Part shown: positions 17,101 through 25,719 of the stretch, one piece after another
How positions within the stretch are numbered: the first letter of the stretch is position 1
Layout: each line of letters starts with the position of its first letter
Assembly (NCBI RefSeq): GCF_014695775.1
Contig: NZ_JACJOX010000011.1
Span: 84,637-148,636 of the forward strand
Direction of reading: 5' to 3'
Length of the DNA: 64,000 bases
Source of the DNA: Leptolyngbya sp. FACHB-60
GTDB lineage: Bacteria; Cyanobacteriota; Cyanobacteriia; Phormidesmidales; Phormidesmidaceae
The notes under the pieces: model-generated
Seen by the model: only the letters and a program-made list of their open reading frames with translations
The model's database searches: none
Told to the model about the DNA's origin: nothing
Position numbers and translations under genes: made by a program

Positions 17101-18165
17101 TTGAACTTAACTGAATTAGGCGGGTGGAGCACCACCTGCGAACAGGCGTTTGCCCCTTGGGCAAAGGCCGGTTTTGAAGCGGGCCGAGTGGCACTGGAGC
17201 ATCGCGGTGCCTACCAGCTCTTAACCCCAGCAGGAGAACTGTCAGCAGAAATTGCTGGGCAGTTTCGTCACCAGACAGCCGACAGCCAATCTTTCCCAGC
17301 GGTGGGCGATTGGGTGGTCATGCAGCGGCAGGATGAGGGTGCCCACGCCGTCATTCATGCGGTGCTGCCGCGCCAGAGTGAGTTTGTGCGCAAGGCGGCG
17401 GGCGGCAAAACCGAGGGGCAGGTGGTGGCCGCTAATGTGGACACTGTGTTTTTGGTGACCGGTCTCGACGGCGACTTCAACCTGCGCCGCCTTGAGCGCT
17501 ACCTGGTAGCCGCCTGGGAGAGCAGGGCAGTGCCCGTTGTGGTGCTGAATAAAGCCGATACTTGCGACAATCTGGCAGATTGCCTCGATCAGGCTGCATC
17601 TGTGGCCATCGGCGTGCCGGTTCACGCCGTTAGCGCCGCTACGGGAGTTGGGTTAGAACAGCTCGCCCTTTACCTAGGGGCGGGGCAAACCGTGGCGCTG
17701 ATTGGCTCATCGGGGGTGGGTAAGTCTACGCTGACCAACCACTTTTTGGGCAGTCAGCAGCAGACCACCCAAACCGTGCGCGAGGATGACAGCCGCGGAC
17801 GGCACACCACCACCGGGCGACACCTGCTGCCCCTGCCATCGGGGGCGCTGCTGATTGACACGCCGGGCATGCGCGAGCTACAGCTCTGGACCACTAGCGA
17901 GGGGCTAGAGGCCACCTTTGCCGATATCGAGGCCCTAGCTGAGGACTGTCGGTTTAGGGACTGTCGGCACCAGGGAGAGCCGGGCTGTGCGGTGGAGGGG
18001 GCCGTTGCAGCAGGCGATCTAAGCGGCGATCGCCTGCACAGCTACCACAAACTCCAGCGCGAGCAGCAGTGGCTCGACCAGAGGCACGATGCCCGCGCTG
18101 CTATCAACAGCAAACGGCGGTGGAAGACGATTCACAAGGCGATGCGCGATCGCCACAAAGGCTAG
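17101..18165 (+). CDS. rsgA: Ribosome small-subunit GTPase RsgA
   Basis: A circularly permuted GTPase that assists late 30S maturation. After an N-terminal OB-fold the motifs come in the permuted order G4 (LNKAD), G5-like (HAVSAATG), G1 (IGSSGVGKST), G2/T region, G3 (DTPGMREL). The C-terminal zinc site is CRFRDCRHQGEPGC. I prefer TTG 17101: it gives the family start LNLTELG and has GAGGAAAA just upstream. ATG 17059 would add 14 residues that are not typical. A hairpin terminator follows at 18197. Confidence 0.9.
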   Translation: MNLTELGGWSTTCEQAFAPWAKAGFEAGRVALEHRGAYQLLTPAGELSAEIAGQFRHQTADSQSFPAVGDWVVMQRQDEGAHAVIHAVLPRQSEFVRKAAGGKTEGQVVAANVDTVFLVTGLDGDFNLRRLERYLVAAWESRAVPVVVLNKADTCDNLADCLDQAASVAIGVPVHAVSAATGVGLEQLALYLGAGQTVALIGSSGVGKSTLTNHFLGSQQQTTQTVREDDSRGRHTTTGRHLLPLPSGALLIDTPGMRELQLWTTSEGLEATFADIEALAEDCRFRDCRHQGEPGCAVEGAVAAGDLSGDRLHSYHKLQREQQWLDQRHDARAAINSKRRWKTIHKAMRDRHKG

Positions 18166-18196
18166 AGCCGCTCACTCCCTAGTGAACCCCGGTTGG

Positions 18197-18247
18197 CCCG
18201 GGCATACCTACTGGGTATGCCCGGGCTGGCGGCCTGCGGTGTTTTTT
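18197..18247 (+). terminator. Terminator after rsgA
   Basis: 12-bp arms CCCGGGCATACC (18197-18208) and GGTATGCCCGGG (18214-18225) with a short loop. A T-run GTTTTTTG follows about 15 bases later, at 18240-18247. The T-run is a little far from the stem, so efficiency is uncertain. Confidence 0.55.
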
Positions 18248-18336
18248 GACGCGGCATTGATTTTGTCTTCAGTGCCGCTGGGGTATAGCCTGATGAAGTG
18301 CACCGAGCGATCGCTGCTGTATCAGGCTATTACTCT

Positions 18337-19893
18337 ATGACCAACCAGAACTACATCATCGGGGTCGATATTGGCACCACCAGCACCAAGTCGGTGCTTT
18401 TTACCGAATCGGGGCAGGTGGTGGGTAAAGCTCTGGTGACCTACCCCCTTTACACCCCCAACATAGCCACCGCCGAACAAGACCCCGAAGAGATTTTCGC
18501 TGCTGTGGTCAAAACCGTACGGGCGCTGGTCGATACCCACGCCCTCGACCCGGCGCAGGTGTTGGGGCTGTGCTTTAGCTCGGCGATGCACAGCCTGATC
18601 TTGGTCGATGCCGACGACCAGCCTCTCACCCGCAGCATCACCTGGGCCGACAACCGCAGCGCTGGCTGGGAAAAGCGGATCAAGACCGAGATGAATGGCC
18701 ACGCCGTCTATCGGCGCACGGGCATGCCCCTTCATCCGATGTCGCCCCTGGTCAAACTCATCTGGCTGCGCCACGAGCGGCCCGAACTGTTTCAGCAGGC
18801 GGCGCGGTTTATTTCAATTAAAGAATTCCTGCTTTACCGGCTGCTGGGCCGCTATGTAGTTGACCATTCCATTGCCACGGCCATGGGGCTGCTGAATTTA
18901 GACACGCTGGATTGGGATGCGGAGGCGTTGGCGATCGCCGGAGTCAATCGCTCATCCCTATCGGAACTGGTGCCCACCACCGCCGTGCTCACTGGGCTGA
19001 AGCCTGTTATGGCTGGGGCCATGGGCCTGCGGGTTGAGACCCCGCTAATTGCTGGGGCCAGCGATGGCGTGCTGTCGAATCTGGGGGTGGGGGCAGTGAC
19101 CCCGGGCCGAGTGGCCGTAACCGTAGGCACAAGCGGTGCTGTGCGAGCTGTAGTCGATCGCCCCATCACCGACCCCCAAGAGCGCCTGTTTTGCTATCCC
19201 CTCACCGAGCACCACTGGGTAATTGGCGGCGCGGTAAATAACGGCGGCATTGCCCTGCGCTGGGTGCGCGACCAGCTGGCCGATGCCGAGGCAGCTACCG
19301 CCAAACGCCTGCGCCAAGACGTCTATAGCCTGTTGATGACCATGGCCGGGACTGTGTCTCCCGGTTCGGAGGGGCTGCTGTTTCACCCCTACCTAATGGG
19401 CGAGCGAGCGCCCCTGTGGAATGCCAACGCGCGGGCCTCGTTCTTTGGCCTTAGCGTCAAACACACCAAGTCGCACCTGGTGCGATCGGTACTGGAGGGC
19501 ATTGTCTACAACCTCTACCTGGTGCTCAAGGCGCTAGAAGATTTTGCTGGCCCAGCTACCCTGATTCAAGCGACGGGGGGCTTTGCCGAAGCAGCCCTGT
19601 GGCGGCAGATGATGGCTGACATCTTTAATCGCGAGGTGACAGTTCCTGAACACTACGAAAGCTCATGCTTGGGGGCCGCCGTGCTAGGCCTCTATGCCCT
19701 GGGCCGAGTGCCATCGCTAGATGCAGTGACAGCGATGATTGGCGAAACCTACCGCCATCAGCCAATCCCTGAAAATGTGACGGTTTACCAAAAGGTATTG
19801 CCGGTGTTTGAGCACCTGACCGGAGTGTTTGAGCGAGAGTATGATGCGATCGCCGCCCTACAAGCCGAGTTAGGCAACATCGTCTTACCCTGA
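18337..19893 (+). CDS. FGGY-family gluconokinase
   Basis: A 518-residue sugar kinase. The N-terminal phosphate motif IIGVDIGTTSTKSVLF and the second lobe (TVGTSGAVRAV, GGAVNNGGIALRWVRD, PYLMGERAPLWNANAR, TGGFAEAALWRQMMAD) place it in the FGGY group closest to gluconokinases (GntK-like). It would phosphorylate gluconate to 6-phosphogluconate, feeding the pentose phosphate pathway. I start at ATG 18337, because the longer frame adds 13 residues before the conserved beta strand. It lies 5 bp before a chorismate-mutase-like gene and probably shares its transcript. Confidence 0.88.
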   Translation: MTNQNYIIGVDIGTTSTKSVLFTESGQVVGKALVTYPLYTPNIATAEQDPEEIFAAVVKTVRALVDTHALDPAQVLGLCFSSAMHSLILVDADDQPLTRSITWADNRSAGWEKRIKTEMNGHAVYRRTGMPLHPMSPLVKLIWLRHERPELFQQAARFISIKEFLLYRLLGRYVVDHSIATAMGLLNLDTLDWDAEALAIAGVNRSSLSELVPTTAVLTGLKPVMAGAMGLRVETPLIAGASDGVLSNLGVGAVTPGRVAVTVGTSGAVRAVVDRPITDPQERLFCYPLTEHHWVIGGAVNNGGIALRWVRDQLADAEAATAKRLRQDVYSLLMTMAGTVSPGSEGLLFHPYLMGERAPLWNANARASFFGLSVKHTKSHLVRSVLEGIVYNLYLVLKALEDFAGPATLIQATGGFAEAALWRQMMADIFNREVTVPEHYESSCLGAAVLGLYALGRVPSLDAVTAMIGETYRHQPIPENVTVYQKVLPVFEHLTGVFEREYDAIAALQAELGNIVLP

Positions 19894-19898
19894 ACCCC

Positions 19899-20207
19899 AT
19901 GCACACTCCCGACCAGTGCCAAAACATGGCCGAAATTCGCGCCGAAATTGATCGGCTCGATCGCCAGGTGATTGCCCTGCTGGGCCAGCGCTTTGCCTAC
20001 GTCAAAGCGGCGTCTCAGTTCAAAACCAGCGAGACTGCGGTCAAGGCCCCCGATCGCTTTCAGGCCATGCTTCAGCAGCGTCGGGCGTGGGCCGAGGAAG
20101 AAGGGCTGAATGGGGATGCGATCGAAGCCCTGTACCGCGACCTGGTCAACCACTTCATCGCTGAAGAACTGAAGCACTGGCAACGAAACTCCATTACCAA
20201 GACATGA
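19899..20207 (+). CDS. PchB-like isochorismate lyase / chorismate mutase
   Basis: A 102-residue AroQ-fold protein. The helical signature EIRAEIDRLDRQVIALLGQRFAYVKAA supplies the arginines that bind chorismate-type ligands, and VKAPDRFQAMLQQRRAWAEEEGLNGDAIEALYRDLVNHFI is the C-terminal part. It resembles PchB (isochorismate pyruvate lyase), which makes salicylate, more than the aromatic-amino-acid chorismate mutases. It could still be a mutase. It follows the gluconokinase by 5 bp. Confidence 0.78.
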   Translation: MHTPDQCQNMAEIRAEIDRLDRQVIALLGQRFAYVKAASQFKTSETAVKAPDRFQAMLQQRRAWAEEEGLNGDAIEALYRDLVNHFIAEELKHWQRNSITKT

Positions 20208-20322
20208 TGCTGAGTCGGCGATGGGCCGATTGGTTCCAGTCCCTTTGCCCACTCATTGCTCTGCCAGATAGTCGCTGCCTTGCCCCAATATCGCGGTTAG
20301 AAACGTGGCCTAGGGGCAGGGA

Positions 20323-21768
20323 CTACAACCCGCATTTTTCCTGCTGTCGGGCGATCGCTCCCTGCAACTGTGGCGTCATGCCCAGTTCTGCCCCGTCGTA
20401 CAAGCGCTGAAACTCGCGCTCAAAGTGAGCCGCCACCGTGGCATTGCGAATCACCAGCAGGTTTTCGTCGTTGGTGGTGTTGGCCGCCTGGCTCCAGTTT
20501 TGCGAGCCGACCAGCACAATGTTTTGGTCGAGCACCGCAAACTTGTGGTGCAGCTTGTCGCCAGAGGGCAGAGCCGGTACTCCTACAGTGGTAATCGGAT
20601 TCGCCCAGGGCACGCTGCTGTCTCGCTTGCAGCGGTGGTCAGGGATCGTGATCCCCAGCATGTCAAGGCCTTCGCTATAGCTGCGGTAGGCAAAGCCAGG
20701 GTCGATCAGGGTTTTGATGGGCACGCCCCGGTTAGCAACCGGTACCAGCTGGTTGCTAATCGCCTGCTCAGAAAATACAAACAGGGCCAGGTGGACGCTC
20801 TGAGTTGCCTGCCCCAGGGTTTTGGCAATCAGCCCGTTGACGCTCTGGGCCCAGGGCTGAGTCTTTGAGGTCGGCGAAAACTGCACCTCCAGTACCGAGC
20901 CAGGGGTCGAGACCAAAGCCGAGGTGCGATAGGGTTTTTGCAGGCCAAATAGGCTATCGGGTAGGCCACCGAGGCCGTCGCCCCACATAGTGCTAAATTC
21001 TGTCTGAAACCGCTGGGCCAGCGGTGGACTGTCGATGACCAAAATACTGTTGGCGTTCCCCCGGCTATCGGGATCCGAAAAGTCGCCGTGGGTGCAGCTC
21101 AAGGTCCAGTTCGCCGAGCCGCTAATGACGATGCGGCCGTCAATCACCATAAACTTGTGGTGCATCAGGCCGCTGCCCTTGCTGCCGTCGGCGGTGTCAT
21201 CAATGAGAGGAATACCGGCTTCAGCCAGAATGGTCAGGGCATCGCGATCGCGCAACTCCCCGTCACTCAGCACCCCATCCTGATTGGCGTCAATAAAAGC
21301 GTACAGGTCGCTGGCCTTGGCCTCGTCGTGCTCATCAAGCTGGGCGATCGCCGCTGGGTTCCCCCGCTTTGCCATCGGCGTGCTGTAGGTGTTTTCGACT
21401 ACTACCCGAATCTCTACCCCAGCTGCCTTTTGCTGGCTGAGGGCATGGGCAATCCCCGGCAGCGAAAACTCATGCACAGCAATGTCAATCGACGATTGGG
21501 CGGTGGCGATCGCGTCAATCACCACCTGCTCCAAATTATCCCCGTGCCGAGTAATGTTGCGGTAGGGGTCGGTATAGGTCGCCGCCTGGTTTTGATTAAA
21601 GTACGCCCGAATATACGGATCCTGCGGTAGAGGAGCGAGCGTGGGCAGCGTAGCCTGGCTGTGAAACTGGCTACTGACTCCCACAAACAGCAGGAGCCCA
21701 ATCCCAAACCCGACCCCCCAGCGCACCCAAGGAGATTTAGGCCAGAAAGGCTTACGTGATTGATGCAC
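20323..21768 (-). CDS. Phospholipase D-like protein with EF-hand loop
   Basis: A 481-residue protein. One N-terminal membrane or signal segment (GVGFGIGLLLFVGVSS, residues 18-33) suggests export or anchoring outside the cytoplasm. Two HKD motifs are complete: HHKFMVID (His203, Lys205, Asp210) with GSANWT, and HHKFAVLD with GSQNWS. Between the strands of the first domain is DANQDGVLSDGE (residues 160-171), a full EF-hand calcium loop. It probably cleaves phosphodiester bonds in lipid or nucleic acid; the substrate is not shown. ATG 21768 starts the frame. Confidence 0.88.
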   Translation of the reverse strand: MHQSRKPFWPKSPWVRWGVGFGIGLLLFVGVSSQFHSQATLPTLAPLPQDPYIRAYFNQNQAATYTDPYRNITRHGDNLEQVVIDAIATAQSSIDIAVHEFSLPGIAHALSQQKAAGVEIRVVVENTYSTPMAKRGNPAAIAQLDEHDEAKASDLYAFIDANQDGVLSDGELRDRDALTILAEAGIPLIDDTADGSKGSGLMHHKFMVIDGRIVISGSANWTLSCTHGDFSDPDSRGNANSILVIDSPPLAQRFQTEFSTMWGDGLGGLPDSLFGLQKPYRTSALVSTPGSVLEVQFSPTSKTQPWAQSVNGLIAKTLGQATQSVHLALFVFSEQAISNQLVPVANRGVPIKTLIDPGFAYRSYSEGLDMLGITIPDHRCKRDSSVPWANPITTVGVPALPSGDKLHHKFAVLDQNIVLVGSQNWSQAANTTNDENLLVIRNATVAAHFEREFQRLYDGAELGMTPQLQGAIARQQEKCGL

Positions 21769-21843
21769 AAGCTTTAAAAAAATAATTCTGCTTTTAGAAA
21801 GCCCAAGGGGAAGCGTTGGCTAACGAGGCTGGAGAAAGGGTTT

Positions 21844-21884
21844 AAGGTTTAAGGTGTCAGGTTCAAGGTCGTTGCCTAAACCTT
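21844..21884. repeat. Short inverted repeat of TTTAAGGTTTAAGG type
   Basis: 8-bp arms AAGGTTTA (21844-21851) and TAAACCTT (21877-21884), inside a run of AAGGTT-like words (GTTTAAGGTGTCAGGTTCAAGG). A similar block GATTCAAGGTTTCAGGTTCACG is at 47334-47355 after cysK. They look like two copies of one short dispersed repeat. Confidence 0.5.
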
Positions 21885-21910
21885 GAATTCCAACTTTGAA
21901 ACCTTTACTC

Positions 21911-22945
21911 ATGTCCTACGACGCTCTATTTACCAAAATCTCTGACCTAGTCATGTGCCATTCGCCTAGCGGTGCGGAGGACGAAATCAACCAACATTTG
22001 ATGGCTGACTTGGCCGACTTGGGGGTAGAGCACTGGCGCGATGAGGCCGACAACATCATTGCCAAAATTCCAGGGCGCGACAACAGCCGGGCCATTGCAA
22101 TCACCGCCCACAAAGATGAGATCGGCACCCTGGTCAAGAGCATCTACGCTGACGGTCGGCTGTCGGTGCGCAAGCTGGGCGGCTCGTTTGCCTGGGTCTA
22201 TGGCGAGGGTGTGATGGATCTGCTCGGGGATCAGCAGACCATTAGCGGCATTTTGAGCTTTGGCTCACGCCACGTCTCCCACGAGTCGCCCCAGAAGGCC
22301 CAGCAGGAGAGCCAGCCCGTCACCTGGGAGACTGCCTGGATTGAGACTAAGCGATCGCCTGAAGAACTCGCCGCCGCAGGCATTCGCCCCGGCACCAGGG
22401 TGGTGGTGGGCAAGCACCGCAAGCGGCCCTTTCGCATGGGCAACCACATCGCCAGCTATACCCTCGACAACAAAGCCTCTCTGGCAATTTTGCTGATGCT
22501 TGCTGAGCGGCTGAAAGCACCGGCCGTAAGCGTATATCTGGTTGCTTCGGCCAAAGAAGAAGTGGGGGCGATCGGTGCCCTCTATTTCTCCCAGCGTCAC
22601 CGCCTAGAAGCCTTAATTGCCCTAGAGATCTGCCCTCTGGCGGCAGAATATCCCATTCAGGCGGGGGAAATACCTGTCCTCCTCAGCCAAGATGCCTACG
22701 GCCTTTACGATGAGGGGCTAAACGCCGATCTACATCGGGCCGCCGTAGAGCACAACTTGCCGGTACAAATGGCGATCATCAGTGGCTTTGGCAGCGATGG
22801 CTCGATCGCCATGAAGTTTGGCCATGTGTCGCGGGCCGCCTGCCTCAGTTTCCCCACCCACAACACCCACGGGTATGAAATCGCGCATTTAGGGGCGATC
22901 GCCCACTGCGCCGACATCCTAGAGCACTACTGTAACGACCTGTGA
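21911..22945 (+). CDS. M42-family aminopeptidase/glucanase
   Basis: A 344-residue M42 metallopeptidase. Metal ligands are visible: His in TAHKDEIG, Asp in YTLDNKAS, the Glu pair in AKEEVGAIG, a Glu in ALEICPL and His in HNTHGYE. The region RVVVGKHRKRPFRMGNHIASYTLDNK is typical. It should be a cytoplasmic aminopeptidase that acts on short peptides, often as a large oligomer. I start at ATG 21911; a TTG at 21896 would add five residues. A second M42-like gene lies at 44510. Confidence 0.87.
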   Translation: MSYDALFTKISDLVMCHSPSGAEDEINQHLMADLADLGVEHWRDEADNIIAKIPGRDNSRAIAITAHKDEIGTLVKSIYADGRLSVRKLGGSFAWVYGEGVMDLLGDQQTISGILSFGSRHVSHESPQKAQQESQPVTWETAWIETKRSPEELAAAGIRPGTRVVVGKHRKRPFRMGNHIASYTLDNKASLAILLMLAERLKAPAVSVYLVASAKEEVGAIGALYFSQRHRLEALIALEICPLAAEYPIQAGEIPVLLSQDAYGLYDEGLNADLHRAAVEHNLPVQMAIISGFGSDGSIAMKFGHVSRAACLSFPTHNTHGYEIAHLGAIAHCADILEHYCNDL

Positions 22946-23028
22946 CAGCCCCCCGGTTAGCGACAACCTTTTCTAGAATGAAATAAATTCCGTCAGCTCA
23001 CCCATCAAACCAGTATCGAAATAACCCC

Positions 23029-23493
23029 ATGGCCAAAACCGTCGCGGATGTAATGACCTCAAACCCGATCTCGGTAGCCCCCGACACCGTGCTCAAGGAT
23101 GCCATTCAGCTGATGGCCGACAACCACGTGGGCGGCCTACCGGTCATCAACGCAGACAACAATCTGGTGGGCATTTTGTCAGAGTCTGATCTGATGTGGC
23201 AAACCACTGGGGTCGACATGCCCGCCTACATCATGCTGCTCGACAGCGTGATCTATCTAAAGAACCCCACCCAGTACAACCAGGAACTCCACAAAGCCCT
23301 GGGCCAACTAGTCAAAGACGTCATGACCGATCACGTCGTCACCATTACCCCTGACAAATCCCTCCGCGAAGCCGCCCACCTGATGCACGACAAGCAGGTG
23401 CGCCGTCTGCCTGTGGTAAATCCTGACGACCAGGTAGTCGGCATCCTCACCCGAGGCGACATTGTGCGGGAAATGGCCAATAGCTATACCTAG
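23029..23493 (+). CDS. CBS-domain-pair protein
   Basis: A 154-residue protein made of two CBS motifs: VADVMTSNPISVAPDTVLKDAIQLM with GLPVINADNNLVGILSESDL, and VKDVMTDHVVTITPDKSLREAAHLM with RRLPVVNPDDQVVGILTRGDIVREM. CBS pairs bind adenosine nucleotides and act as regulators. The short linker (about residues 65-95) has no catalytic domain, so it presumably modulates a partner that is not encoded next to it. Confidence 0.9.
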   Translation: MAKTVADVMTSNPISVAPDTVLKDAIQLMADNHVGGLPVINADNNLVGILSESDLMWQTTGVDMPAYIMLLDSVIYLKNPTQYNQELHKALGQLVKDVMTDHVVTITPDKSLREAAHLMHDKQVRRLPVVNPDDQVVGILTRGDIVREMANSYT

Positions 23494-23652
23494 AAAGATG
23501 AGGCGATGGGAAAGACGAGGCGGTAAGGGGATCAACCCTCCTCATCGCCCTGACCTCACTCATCTTCTCTCCCTGCCCCACCCTTACCCCTATCGCCGAT
23601 CCCCAAAATGGCCGATAGTAGAGAGAGCAGATTTGTATTTATCTCTACAAAA

Positions 23653-24315
23653 ATGGCTATCACCCCAAACTCGGTTCGAGAACTGCTCCACTCCGACGAC
23701 TACGGGGATCGGCTGCGGGCGGTCAACCAAATGCGCGAATTGGACTCCTCCGATGCCTTTGAGCTAGTGCAACTAGCGGCTAACGACGGCAATGCTCGAG
23801 TGCGTTACGCCGCCATTAGCCAGATTGCCAGTTTGGGGCAGCAAGACATAGCCACCGTAGAGCCCTTACTGCGGCGATCGCTTACCGAAGACCCTGACCC
23901 TGATGTTCAAGCCGCCGCCGCCGACACCATTGGCGGGCTCAAGCTCAAAAGTGCCTACCCTCAGCTAGCTACGCTTTACCACAACACCGACGAGTGGCTG
24001 GTGAAATTTAGCATCGTGGCAGCCCTAGGTGAGCTGGGCGAGCCCCAGGCCTTTGACCTCCTGCAAGAGGCTCTAAGCTCAGACAATGAGCTGATCGCCA
24101 CCGCTGCCATTGGTGCCCTGGGCGAACTGGGCGATCGCCGTGCCCTCCCACTGCTGCTCAACTACACCACCCATCCTGACTGGCAGGTGCGCCACCGCTT
24201 AGTGCAGTCCCTGGCCCAGTTCTCTGAGCCCGATGCTAAATCGGCCCTCCAACAGCTCACCAGTGATGAGTCTGATATTGTCGCTAGCACGGCCAAACAG
24301 CACCTAGGCCTCTAA
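23653..24315 (+). CDS. nblB: NblB-type HEAT-repeat protein, phycobilisome degradation
   Basis: A 220-residue HEAT-repeat protein with about five repeats (RLRAVNQMRELDS, VRYAAISQIASLGQ, DVQAAAADTIGGLK, VKFSIVAALGELGEP, AATAAIGALGELGDR-like). The order and wording match cyanobacterial NblB, related to bilin lyases, which helps remove chromophores and degrade phycobilisomes during nutrient stress. I start at ATG 23653 (MAITPNSVRELL), which is the family start. The frame is open to 23608 but that adds atypical residues. Confidence 0.85.
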   Translation: MAITPNSVRELLHSDDYGDRLRAVNQMRELDSSDAFELVQLAANDGNARVRYAAISQIASLGQQDIATVEPLLRRSLTEDPDPDVQAAAADTIGGLKLKSAYPQLATLYHNTDEWLVKFSIVAALGELGEPQAFDLLQEALSSDNELIATAAIGALGELGDRRALPLLLNYTTHPDWQVRHRLVQSLAQFSEPDAKSALQQLTSDESDIVASTAKQHLGL

Positions 24316-24814
24316 AAAAAGATTTTTGCCAAGGTAAATTCACGCTTTTAAGTTACTTAACATTACGCAATCTTCTTTTCAGGTTGCATTCCCATGCCTT
24401 AGCGATCGTGTTTAGCGTAGATAGAGTTGTGTTTGCTGTGCCGCAGGTTAGGCAGGCTCAAACATGCTGCTCACCGGCATCCTATGCAGGTAAAGGCGTA
24501 CTGAAATAGCGGTTTGCCTTAAAAGCTACCTCCCGTTGACGAAGCCCTGGCAAAGTTTGCTATAGTGAAATAGTGGTTGTACTGCTCGCTTGCAACAATT
24601 TCATCTCCACAAGTTTCTAGCCTAACTACTATTTTGGTTAAGACTTTTTGGGGAAGTGTTGTTAGAGGGTTTGCATAAAAGCAAACTTTGAGCAAGCCAC
24701 GAAAAATATAAATATTTTATTGACCGTTACACATTCGTTTTTACTGGTTAATCTCTGAACTACGGGTCAGAGGTTTTAGTCACTATTAAACTCAAGACAT
24801 TGGAGATGGCCTGA
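24316..24814. other. Intergenic region between nblB and the RsbW-like gene
   Basis: About 500 bp without a convincing gene and AT-richer than its surroundings. It contains a TATAGT at 24561-24566 with TTGACG at 24536-24541, 19 bp apart, a loose promoter. There is a 6-bp hairpin GTTTGC/GCAAAC near 24670-24687, and a 9-bp stem AATCTCTGA/TCAGAGGTT at 24750-24775 just before the GTG of the next gene. This last stem could mark an RNA leader. Confidence 0.45.
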
Positions 24815-25264
24815 GTGATAGCAACTTCTCCATCTGCACAGCAGAAAAAGTGGGACACGTTGAGTTTCGTCTCTACTCTATATTTGCAGCCTGTTCTAGA
24901 GCTTTTGCTAAGAGACGTTCCTGCGACTTGGCAGGCCGAGGTGCGGCTAGGCTTACAGGAAGCTCTTGTCAACGCGGCTAAGCACGGCAATCGCCTTGAT
25001 CCGGCTAAGTGCATTTCGGTTAAATATACTACATCAGCATCTCATTTATGGTGGGTGATTACTGACCAAGGGGGCGGGTTTAGCCATCCCTGTAGCTGCG
25101 ATGAAGCCGTTGATGACAACTGCACCTTCAACCCTGGAGAATGCGGTCGCGGCCTCTATATTCTTTACCAAATATTTGACCAGGTGACCTGGTACAACGA
25201 GGGCCGAGAGCTGCACTTGAGCAAAGTAGTGCGGCAGCCCCGTCGGCTACCGCTCATTTGCTAA
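24815..25264 (+). CDS. RsbW-like anti-sigma/serine-kinase ATPase domain protein
   Basis: A 149-residue GHKL-type ATP-binding protein. N box EALVNAAKHGN (about residues 50-60), G1 ITDQGGGFS (about 85-93) and G2 GRGLYILYQI (about 116-125) are all present, which is the layout of RsbW/SpoIIAB-type anti-sigma kinases. It could sequester a sigma factor or phosphorylate an anti-sigma antagonist; neither partner is in the window. It starts with GTG at 24815, with GGAGA 13 bases upstream. A Cys cluster HPCSCDEAVDDNCTFNPGEC is unusual for the family. Confidence 0.82.
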   Translation: MIATSPSAQQKKWDTLSFVSTLYLQPVLELLLRDVPATWQAEVRLGLQEALVNAAKHGNRLDPAKCISVKYTTSASHLWWVITDQGGGFSHPCSCDEAVDDNCTFNPGECGRGLYILYQIFDQVTWYNEGRELHLSKVVRQPRRLPLIC

Positions 25265-25290
25265 TTAATTTCGCCAAGCAATATTACAGG

Positions 25291-25629
25291 TTAGGTTTGT
25301 GAGCCGCCGTGCTCGGCTAGACGAGTTTTGCGATCGCCGTGGGTAGGGCAGGGGGGCGCTTGCAAACTGCGATTCAACCAGCCTGCGGCCTGCTCAACCC
25401 GCACCAGAGCCTCCTCAGAATTTTGCTTGAGCAAAAATACTAGGGCCGCAGCCAGCTGTTCGCTGGCACGCACCCGGCGATCGCGGCTGAGGCGGTGCCA
25501 GTCAGCGGGTTTAACCGCTAAACGCTCCGCTAGTATTTGAGCCAGCTCCAGGTCGGTTAGCTCAGCAGCCGGTTTAGCAGCCCGGGCGATCGCCTGGGGC
25601 GTCATCGACGGATCAAACGAAAAAGCCAT
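25291..25629 (-). CDS. Hypothetical helical cyanobacterial protein
   Basis: A 112-residue protein that I do not recognise by name. It is rich in Ala, Leu and Arg and predicted helical (DLELAQILAERLAV, RASEQLAAALVFLLKQ, EEALVRVEQAAGWLNRSL). There is no signal, membrane segment or metal motif except a small polar tail. It is convergent with the ATPase gene and divergent from the gene at 25720, with only about 90 bp between the divergent starts, which is a plausible shared promoter zone. Confidence 0.6.
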   Translation of the reverse strand: MAFSFDPSMTPQAIARAAKPAAELTDLELAQILAERLAVKPADWHRLSRDRRVRASEQLAAALVFLLKQNSEEALVRVEQAAGWLNRSLQAPPCPTHGDRKTRLAEHGGSQT

Positions 25630-25719
25630 AGTTACTGAAACCAGTTGGGGTTAACTAGAAGATATACCCTGCCCCAGCAGCCCTGCTGGGTAGACATCCC
25701 TATTTCTCTATTTTGCACA

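Noticed and set aside
24536..24566. TTGACG/TATAGT as the promoter for the RsbW-like gene
   Set aside because: The 19-bp spacing and distance of about 250 bp to the gene make it a weak call. It was mentioned only in the intergenic entry.
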